64,000 nt of DNA, taken from Paenibacillus rhizophilus (GTDB lineage Bacteria > Bacillota > Bacilli > Paenibacillales > Paenibacillaceae). The notes beneath the pieces are model-generated. The model made no database searches. It saw only the letters and a program-made list of their open reading frames with translations, and was not told the DNA's origin. The DNA lies in NCBI RefSeq assembly GCF_003854965.1, contig NZ_RQPI01000007.1, positions 1 to 64,000 on the forward strand. Direction: 5' to 3'. A program made the translations under genes and the position numbers. Shown here one piece after another: positions 57,663 to 64,000 of the stretch (positions are counted from its first letter, which is position 1; every line of letters starts with the position of its first letter).

Positions 57663-59162
57663 TTATTCTGCTTTCGTTATCGTTTTACTCTTTCTGTTTT
57701 TCCAAATGGTGAGCACAATGGATGAAACGGTTAGAAGCAAAAAGATTAATGAGATTGGATGAGCGAAAAAGGGGGTAATTTCCGAATTGATTTGCAAAGC
57801 CTTCATTAGTTCCTCTTCCGCTTTCGGACCCAGGAGCAGACCCAAAATGATCGGACCTATAGGGACGTCTATTTTATCCAACACATAACCGATTAATCCG
57901 AAAATGACGACCATCCATACATCGACCATCTGGTTGTTCAATGCAAATGCTCCCAAGCAGCTGAACACAATAATGCTCGGAACGAGTACCGCCATCGGAA
58001 TGTAGGAAATGCGGACCAGTAAAGGCAGTAAGGCGGTTTGGGTAATCAACAGCATAAAGGCGCTCAACAAGAGGGCGACGAAAATGGATTGGGCCAAAAC
58101 CGGCTGGGCTTGAAACAATCCGGGTCCTGGTGTAATTCCGTGCATAATCAGGACGCCAAGCATGACCGCTGAGGCCATGTCTCCCGGAATGCCAAGCGTA
58201 ATCGAAGGGATAAACGATCCCCCGGCGTTTGCATTGTTGGACGCTTCAGATGCGATAATTCCGCCCGGATGCCCTGTGCCGTATTTTTCCTTGTCTTTGG
58301 CAAACTTTTTAGCCTGGTCATAGGCAATGAAGGCGGCCGTTTCCGCTCCGGCGGCAGGCAGCGCTCCGATCAAGACGCCGATAATCGATGATTGTACGAC
58401 GACAAATTTCTCCCGAATCATATCTTTACATACTTGCAGCATCGGGATGCGAATGTTTGCTTTCGTTTTGGGTTTACTAATTGGATTTCGCAATTCTTCT
58501 ATATTTTTCAGCAGCGTGGATAATCCAAAAAGTCCCATGAGAGCAGGCAGTGGTGCAATTCCCGAAGCCAGACTGTCCATACCGAAGTCGAATCGGAGCT
58601 GACCGTTCGGATCATATCCGATCGTGGCAATCAATAAACCGAACAATCCCGCGATCAGCCCCTTAAGCAGCGATGCACCGCTCAACCCGGCAATGAGCGT
58701 CAATGCGAATACCATGAGAGAGAACACTTCCCAGGGACCGAATTTAAGTGAAATTTTTGCCACCAGCGGACCAAAGAAAAACAAAATGATCGCTCCGAAT
58801 ATTGTACCGAAAACCGACGCTATGATGCCCAGGCCAAGCGCCCGTCCCGACTCTCCCTTCTGAGACATGGGGTGTCCGTCGAACATGGTGGTCACCGCCG
58901 ACGGTGTTCCGGGGATACCGATCAGAGTGCTTGTTACCAAACCGCCGGACGCGCCGCCGGTATAGATGCCGATCATCAAGGTCAAGCCTGAGATCGGGTC
59001 CATGCCAAAAGTAAAAGGCAAAGCAAGTATGATAGCGGTCGTAAATGTGAGCCCCGGTATGGTGCCGGCAATGATTCCAGCTAACGTTCCGATAAACAGA
59101 TAAAAAAGATTGACCAGTTTAAGGACCTCATAAAAAGCCTGTAGGACGTGTACGTAATCCAT
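57663..59162 (-). CDS. Tripartite tricarboxylate transporter large permease, TctA family
   Basis: 499 aa with about 12 hydrophobic segments. GTIPGLTFTTAIILALPFTFG and the repeated SEASNNANAGGSFIPSITLG-type segment are TctA signatures. With TctB and a binding protein it imports citrate, other tricarboxylates or related acids. The start is behind AGGAGTGAA on the minus strand. The binding-protein gene upstream is truncated, so the system may be non-functional. Confidence 0.92.
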   Translation of the reverse strand: MDYVHVLQAFYEVLKLVNLFYLFIGTLAGIIAGTIPGLTFTTAIILALPFTFGMDPISGLTLMIGIYTGGASGGLVTSTLIGIPGTPSAVTTMFDGHPMSQKGESGRALGLGIIASVFGTIFGAIILFFFGPLVAKISLKFGPWEVFSLMVFALTLIAGLSGASLLKGLIAGLFGLLIATIGYDPNGQLRFDFGMDSLASGIAPLPALMGLFGLSTLLKNIEELRNPISKPKTKANIRIPMLQVCKDMIREKFVVVQSSIIGVLIGALPAAGAETAAFIAYDQAKKFAKDKEKYGTGHPGGIIASEASNNANAGGSFIPSITLGIPGDMASAVMLGVLIMHGITPGPGLFQAQPVLAQSIFVALLLSAFMLLITQTALLPLLVRISYIPMAVLVPSIIVFSCLGAFALNNQMVDVWMVVIFGLIGYVLDKIDVPIGPIILGLLLGPKAEEELMKALQINSEITPFFAHPISLIFLLLTVSSIVLTIWKNRKSKTITKAE

Positions 59163-59186
59163 GCGTATTCACTCCTGTGTATCATA

Positions 59187-59648
59187 CTAAGGCAGGATAA
59201 CCTGCAATTCATTCTCAAAAATAAACTGAATGACAAAAGTTAAAATCAAAGACAGAGGAATATATATCAAAAGCTTTTTCTTCAGAAACGAGATATTGAG
59301 CACAAGATATCCGACAAAAAGGAACAAAACCGTGCTTGGAAAAAATCCTAGAATCGGCATTAAGATCAAATAAATCATAAACCATGCGAACATGAAGGGT
59401 ACGCGCCAATGATGCCGCAAGAAAGCGATTGAAGCTCCTTTAGCGCCTTCGCCCTGTTGTTTGCTCTTTTTGAGGAAGCTTGATACTAGAAGGATGAGTG
59501 AAGAGAAGATGAGCGCATAAATGATTATTCTTGGGAAAAAAGCGGAGGAAACGGCCTGTGTGCCAGATTTCTCCGCGAAAAGCCGGGAATTGATAAGAAA
59601 AATCCCGGCTATGGTTAAGGTAACGATTGAAAAGATTTTGTCTGCCAT
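59187..59648 (-). CDS. Tripartite tricarboxylate transporter small permease, TctB family
   Basis: 153 aa with four hydrophobic segments, the usual TctB length. The N terminus ADKIFSIVTLTIAGIF starts the first membrane helix. It is the small membrane partner of TctA, located 24 bp before it. Confidence 0.85.
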   Translation of the reverse strand: MADKIFSIVTLTIAGIFLINSRLFAEKSGTQAVSSAFFPRIIIYALIFSSLILLVSSFLKKSKQQGEGAKGASIAFLRHHWRVPFMFAWFMIYLILMPILGFFPSTVLFLFVGYLVLNISFLKKKLLIYIPLSLILTFVIQFIFENELQVILP

Positions 59649-59659
59649 AGAAATACCCC

Positions 59660-60535
59660 TTACTTCATTTTGTCTGCAAGCTTGGCCATTTCCGCGTCCA
59701 GATCTTTCACAAAAGTGCTGAACTCGTCATGCGGCACGAACTTCGGATTGCTGCCCAAGTCTTTGATTTTTTTCTGCAGCTCCGGATCTGCCAAAGCTTT
59801 CTCGTATGCGTTGTCCAGCACATCGAGAATTTCGGCCGGAGTTCCTTTCGGTGCAAACATTCCACGGGATACCGGAAGGGAGAAATCGATACCCTGTTCA
59901 ATCATTGTAGGCACATTCGGCAATGCGGCATCGCGCTCCGTGTTAACGATACCGAGCGGTACCAGATCGCCCGACTCAAAATATCCTTTACCGGATGCGT
60001 AGTCGGCAACCATACCTTCGACCTGATTGGCGACCATGGCGGCATATTGTGGCCCGGTACCCGGATAGTTTACGTATTTCAACGATTTCGTATCTACGCC
60101 CGCTTTGTCCAAAAGCGACGCAATGGTGTAGTGGTCCTCGGATCCGACCGTATAGGCCCAAATCACTTTACCGGGATTTTTTTTCACATAATTGATAAAA
60201 TCGGTCATGTTTTTGACATTGTTCTTTTGGGAGAATTCTTTGGTGACTGCAGGAATGTGCGGGGTGGACGTAATCTGGGCGATGCCTTCGAAAGAAGAAA
60301 AGCTGTAATCTACAATTCCGGTATGCTGCGCTGCGGCAACAACCTGGTGAGATCCGAGAATCGTATAGCCGTCCGGAGCGGCATCTTTTACATACCTGGA
60401 ACCAATAGTTGCCGATGCGCCTGCCATATTGACTGGTACAATCGGTTTGCCCAGATGCTTCTCGGCGTAAGAGGCGACCAACCGGAACAATACGTCGGAA
60501 CCTCCGCCTGGCGGATAAGGGAAACCATTTTTTGC
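59660..60535 (-). pseudogene. Tripartite tricarboxylate transporter binding protein (TctC/Bug family), 5'-truncated
   Basis: The preserved frame begins FPYPPGGGSDVLFRL (about 60535 leftward), the first conserved block of Bug/TctC receptors. Standard proteins have about 45 residues before it, including the signal peptide and the first strand. Here a TAA and unrelated sequence precede it, so the export signal and start are lost. A TTG at 60490 would give 276 aa but no signal peptide. The rest (KNAAPDGYTILGSH-like to KLADKMK) looks intact. Confidence 0.75.
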
Positions 60536-60639
60536 GGACGATTATTTAATTGAATTCCGGTTTTTAAGCTTCTATTAATATAGATGGGTAAGAATCTCTT
60601 AATGTCAGGAAAGCCAGAAATGAGGGGAGAATGATGAGA

Positions 60640-61848
60640 ATGTCGACGAAAAAGAAAGAACGAATAGAAGAAATAACTCTGCTAAGGGCGTTTGCGTTTC
60701 TTGCAATTACCATGCAGCACAGCATAGCGGAATATATTTACCGGAGCGATATTTTGCAGTCCGATGCTATCATGCTGGCGATGCTGTTTGATTTCACACG
60801 CTTCGGGACGCCGACATTTGTGTTTCTTTCCGGGCTGCTGCTGTTTTACAACAACAACGGCAAGCTTTCCTATTGGCCCTTTGTTCGAAAAAGGCTGATG
60901 GATATTTACTTACCGTTTGTATGCTGGACGGTCATTTATTGGATCGCCGTACAGTGGCTTGCGTTCGGTCAATTGGGAAATCCGGCAGACTGGCCGAGGA
61001 CGTTGCTCCATGAGTTGTTCCTGCCGACATACGGTTATCATCTGTGGTTTATTCCAATGATTTTTCAATATTATCTCTTGTTCCCGCTGTTTGCGCTCGT
61101 GATCCAAAAGGTGCGCCAAAAGCTTCAAGCGAAGCCGGGAGAAGCGTCCTTCAGCCGCGTGTTTATGATTGTTGCCGTGATGGGTGCGTTATACGGCATC
61201 CTGATGTGGTTATCCAGTTACCGGATGCCGGACTGGGCGGCCGATTGGGGCGGGTTCTGGGCGAGCGCACTCTCTTATCGGTCGTACTATTTTGTTTTTT
61301 ACTTTTTCTACTTTCTGCTTGGTGCGGTTTGCGCCTATGGAATTCAGCGCTGGCGGCGTTTTGTGGAAGATGGCTTTGTCTGGTTCGGATTTGCATTTAT
61401 TGCGCTGTACATCTGGCAAGGTCATGAGATCCTTAACCATTCCACGGAAACCATAAACCTGAACTATGCCGGATACTTGAGGCCTTTTACCTTCGTTCTT
61501 ATCGTGTCCCAGCTGCTGCTGTTGTACGGTGTGGTATGGATCGTACAGAAGAGGGGAGGAGCTGCGCGCAAGATGTTTCGCTTTATCGGCACTTATTCCT
61601 TTGGCGGTTTTCTCGCGCATGCCTTTGTTCTGATGCTGATCAGCACCATCACCAGGCCGCTTGCGCTCACCGGCTACCATCTGCCTGTGGCGGTCCTTAC
61701 CTTTGTGCTAACGGCGGCGGGTTCGATCACGCTTGCCAAGCTGCTCAGCAAGCTGTCGTTCGGGCGGTGGCTCGTCGGAACGACAGGGAAGCAGGCGAAC
61801 CGAAATCGGATAGATGCCAGGCCGGCGCAACAAACCTTTCCTCAATAA
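60640..61848 (+). CDS. Acyltransferase 3 family membrane protein
   Basis: 402 aa with about ten hydrophobic segments. EEITLLRAFAFLAITMQHSI holds the family His, and GTPTFVFLSGLLLFYNN follows as in the paralogue at 8048. Substrate unknown; probably surface polymer or lipid acylation. ATG 60640 is 10 nt after GAGGGGAG, while 60634 and 60631 are in frame but closer to it. Confidence 0.83.
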   Translation: MSTKKKERIEEITLLRAFAFLAITMQHSIAEYIYRSDILQSDAIMLAMLFDFTRFGTPTFVFLSGLLLFYNNNGKLSYWPFVRKRLMDIYLPFVCWTVIYWIAVQWLAFGQLGNPADWPRTLLHELFLPTYGYHLWFIPMIFQYYLLFPLFALVIQKVRQKLQAKPGEASFSRVFMIVAVMGALYGILMWLSSYRMPDWAADWGGFWASALSYRSYYFVFYFFYFLLGAVCAYGIQRWRRFVEDGFVWFGFAFIALYIWQGHEILNHSTETINLNYAGYLRPFTFVLIVSQLLLLYGVVWIVQKRGGAARKMFRFIGTYSFGGFLAHAFVLMLISTITRPLALTGYHLPVAVLTFVLTAAGSITLAKLLSKLSFGRWLVGTTGKQANRNRIDARPAQQTFPQ

Positions 61849-62196
61849 AGCGTATATAGAGTAACGTTGTTAATGTGAGAGGCTCTTTCCAAGCCGAAGA
61901 AATATTCTGAAGCCCAAATTATCTGCACGGCGGCTCTATATGGCAGCGAAAGACACCCGAAAGGGTGTCTTTTTCGTTTTCTCGGCTGTTTTGGACTTAT
62001 ACATGGCGGTTAAAGAGCCCGTTATGATACGGTTCTTGAGATCCGCTTTTAATAGATAGAGTGAGTATCACAGGAGCATCAGTGGAGCGATAAGAAGCAT
62101 TTAAATGATATAATAACGAATAGAGCTGATTCCGCTTGAATTGCTGATATACTAAATACATATTATCCATTTTTTATAAAGGGGATATATATTAGA
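61849..62196 (+). other. Intergenic region with a terminator hairpin
   Basis: 348 bp. A terminator (AAAGACACCC / GGGTGTCTTT, then TTCG) lies at 61949-61974. The 20 bp before it, CGGCTCTATATGG, resemble the end of tmRNA plus flank, possibly another remnant. No gene seen after it. Confidence 0.6.
61949..61974 (+). terminator. Terminator after acyltransferase gene
   Basis: AAAGACACCC and GGGTGTCTTT arms with loop GAAA, followed by TT. Confidence 0.85.
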
Positions 62197-62643
62197 GTGA
62201 ACTATTTCTGGGGATTTTCGTGGGAAGGGCTTGTGGTTTTCATATTGGTTATGATACCTAATCTGTTTTATTTTTGGCTTCCAAATTCAAGTGGATCGGG
62301 AAGAACCCCAAGCAAACATTTGATTTTGGATATTATGGAACATGGAAGTCAAGCTATTTTCATTTTTCTTCTAGTGTTTTTGATAAGTAAACAAGGCGCC
62401 CCCATGTTAAGTCCATATACTATAGGCATGGCAATATTATTGCTTTTATATTATTTGTTATGGATATTCTATTTTCGAGGCTACAAAAATTTCACCGTGC
62501 TGCTTGGAATGGCTGTTGTACCTGTGGCGTATTTCATTCTGGCGGAAATTTGGCTTCATAAGATTCCTGCTGTTGTGCCGACCGTGATTTTTGGAGTCAC
62601 GCATATCGTTATTACATACATAGATTATCGTTCGGCACATTAA
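62197..62643 (+). CDS. Hypothetical membrane protein, 148 aa
   Basis: Four hydrophobic segments: about 10-28, 50-63, 75-92 and 98-116. Loop residues are basic. GTG 62197 follows AAAGGGGATA at long spacing. No family recognised. An AKR fragment follows directly. Confidence 0.7.
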   Translation: MNYFWGFSWEGLVVFILVMIPNLFYFWLPNSSGSGRTPSKHLILDIMEHGSQAIFIFLLVFLISKQGAPMLSPYTIGMAILLLLYYLLWIFYFRGYKNFTVLLGMAVVPVAYFILAEIWLHKIPAVVPTVIFGVTHIVITYIDYRSAH

Positions 62644-62645
62644 AG

Positions 62646-62740
62646 TTGGACCCGCAGAAGCCCATGTGCGCGCCATCGGGGTATGCAACTTCCATGAGCA
62701 GCATTTAAGCCGCGCCGCCATACGCGAAAATCCCAACAAC
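62646..62740 (+). pseudogene. Fragment of an aldo/keto reductase
   Basis: About 31 codons starting V-G-P-A-E-A-H read into HVRAIGVCNFHEQHLSRA, the conserved RAIGVSNF motif region of aldo/keto reductases. Nothing matching the family flanks it. It is a short relic. Confidence 0.6.
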
Positions 62741-62784
62741 AAAAAGGAGCCTGCCACTAAATGAGATTGCGAGCTCCTTTTTTT
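62741..62784. terminator. Bidirectional terminator
   Basis: AAAAAGGAGC and GAGCTCCTTTTTTT arms with A and T runs on both sides, between the AKR relic and the HDOD gene. Confidence 0.8.
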
Positions 62785-62790
62785 GAATGA

Positions 62791-63645
62791 TCATGCAAAG
62801 ATCCTGCTAACTTTCTCGACTTCGTCCGGAAGCGACTTTCCTATTTCTTCTACCATATCGTTTGTGATTCCCAGGTTTTGCATGACTCTTGCATTTATGG
62901 GATGCTGTACTTCGAGTCCGATCAGCCTTTGATAGTATTCTGTGCTGATGCAGTCGGCTACGTGAATGAGTTCAATTTCGTTTAAATTGTCTGTGGACAG
63001 CAAAGGGGAATGGTGGTATTTAACAACGAGCCCCAGATCTTCGGGAAGACCCCATCGTTCGCAAATCCAGGAGCCGATATCGGCGTGAGTCTTTCCTCCC
63101 AAGGAGATTTTTTCCGCCACGATATGATGGACGCCTCTATGCATAGCTTCATATATCTTATCAACAAGCTCCGGAAGACACGCGTTGAGGATGGCGAAGC
63201 CAATATCATGACATAGGCCATAGGAGAAAAGCTGGAATTTGTCCCCGATCTTCAGTTTGGACGAGAGCATATTGCAGGCTGCCGCGGTTCCAAGGTTATG
63301 TTTCCAATATTGATGGGCTGAGAAAAGCGTCGATTTTCCTAATTCATCATGGAATAACAGTTCTGTAATAAAATAAATCAACAAGTTCCGCATCGTTTTC
63401 ATGCCCAGGAAGACTATGGCTTCATTTATATTATTGATCGTTCTGGATATTTGATAATATCCGGAATTCACATTTGCCAGAACCGCTTGATTCAATCCAT
63501 CGTATAGGGATACTTTTTCCGCCAGAAGGTCGACGTCCAGCAGATCCGGTTGTCTGATCATTTCAAAAATATCACGGATTGCCGGTGGAATAACGGGCAT
63601 TTTTGGCGAAGCTTCAAGCGCCTGGTACACGTCTATTTGATTCAT
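62791..63645 (-). CDS. HDOD domain protein
   Basis: 284 aa. The HDOD fold, a catalytically atypical HD-like domain, is recognised by PVIPPAIRDIFEMI at the N terminus, LNQAVLANVNSGYY, INEAIVFLGMKTMRNLL and FSYGLCHDIGFAILNA. Such proteins act in signalling, chemotaxis and competence circuits. No output domain is fused. The start follows GGAGGAGGTG on the minus strand. Confidence 0.88.
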   Translation of the reverse strand: MNQIDVYQALEASPKMPVIPPAIRDIFEMIRQPDLLDVDLLAEKVSLYDGLNQAVLANVNSGYYQISRTINNINEAIVFLGMKTMRNLLIYFITELLFHDELGKSTLFSAHQYWKHNLGTAAACNMLSSKLKIGDKFQLFSYGLCHDIGFAILNACLPELVDKIYEAMHRGVHHIVAEKISLGGKTHADIGSWICERWGLPEDLGLVVKYHHSPLLSTDNLNEIELIHVADCISTEYYQRLIGLEVQHPINARVMQNLGITNDMVEEIGKSLPDEVEKVSRIFA

Positions 63646-64000
63646 GATTTTTCACCTCCTCCAATTCTTTGGCGATACATGTCGACATGTTTCGTGAACG
63701 TGAAATTGTAGCCAGACCGCTTAATTATATTATATATAGAAGTGTAATTCGTGGATAAAATGTTACAAATACCCGGTGCCCAGCAGATCGAAGGAAGCGG
63801 CGGACCTAAGAACGTCTAAATTGTATAAAAAATGTGAGATCAACAAGCGGGTTTGCCGGTTTTCTGCCGACATGAATCCGCTTGTTTTATTTGGAATGTT
63901 CTGTTAAACTAATAATAATTAAGAACTTATGTTCCTATTTATTGAGTGTGAGCATCTACGGATGTTATAATTAGTTGCTCCAAAAAATACTAGAATTAAG
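63646..64000. other. Region upstream of the HDOD gene
   Basis: 355 bp to the end of the window without a gene. It contains a 14-bp perfect palindrome (63677-63690), an AT-rich stretch with TATAAT-like motifs (63715-63735) that probably holds the leftward HDOD promoter, and a hairpin (AACAAGCGG / CCGCTTGTT, 63842-63886) followed by TTTAT. No further feature supported. Confidence 0.5.
63677..63690. promoter_or_regulatory. Perfect palindrome ACATGTCGACATGT upstream of HDOD gene
   Basis: A 14-bp self-complementary site between the AT-rich promoter region and the HDOD ribosome-binding site. Its position suggests a repressor operator, protein unknown. Confidence 0.45.

Overview
The window looks like a Paenibacillus-type Firmicute chromosome. 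The backbone is moderately GC-rich, with strong AGGAGG-type ribosome-binding sites. Its gene order matches the Bacillus subtilis segment hprK-lgt-ppaX-yvoF / hisZGDBHAF-I-J / yvcD-trxB / yvcJ-yvcK-whiA-crh / clpP / cggR-gapA-pgk-tpiA-gpmI-eno / secG-rnr-smpB-ssrA. The genus is an inference; no species can be named from the sequence alone.

Layout. 1-1015: the 3' end of a 23S rRNA gene, then eight tRNA genes and a terminator. 1121-9232: a thioredoxin-reductase-like flavoprotein, a PucR-type regulator, an MsmX-type sugar ABC ATPase, then hprK-lgt-ppaX-yvoF and an acyltransferase. 9316-14262: a leftward gluconate operon (gnd, gntR, gntP, gntK) with two GntR-like operators and a matching promoter. 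14559-23779: a rightward histidine operon (hisZ, G, D, B, H, A, F, IE, J) ending in prs. It has no hisC, and a tandem repeat lies between hisA and hisF. 24039-33207: a YvcD-like TPR protein, trxB, an SgrR-like regulator, glcK, rapZ, yvcK, whiA and a Crh/HPr gene. 33299-37205: secreted and envelope proteins, clpP under a perfect CtsR box, a leftward tRNA-Arg, and the cggR promoter/operator. 37253-49564: the glycolytic operon, secG, rnr with a long Gly/Arg-rich tail, smpB and tmRNA.

The accessory part begins at ssrA. The last 145 bp of the tmRNA region (49427-49571) recur without a mismatch at 56653-56797, so they flank a 7.2-kb element. A third, decayed copy lies at 57429-57492. The element is AT-rich over much of its length. 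It carries a zinc-ribbon protein, a large serine recombinase broken by a stop and two frameshifts, a broken small gene, a putative PD-(D/E)xK-like protein, and a complete-looking retron: a phosphoribosyltransferase-fold gene, a winged-helix gene, an msr-msd-like RNA with long end-pairing repeats, and a reverse transcriptase with the retron NAxxH and VTG motifs plus a YADD active site. This is the most interesting system in the window. It appears to be a PRTase/winged-helix (type III-like) retron, probably an anti-phage defence module, held in an ssrA integration hotspot by an element whose recombinase is now dead.

57569-64000: a VOC-family gene between att copies, a tct tricarboxylate transporter operon whose tctC has lost its 5' end, a second acyltransferase, a small membrane protein, an aldo/keto-reductase fragment and an HDOD regulator.

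Functional themes. HPr kinase, Crh/HPr, CggR, GntR, YvcK, RapZ, glucokinase and the glycolytic operon form a carbon-flux block. ClpP, SmpB, tmRNA and RNase R form a protein and RNA quality-control block.
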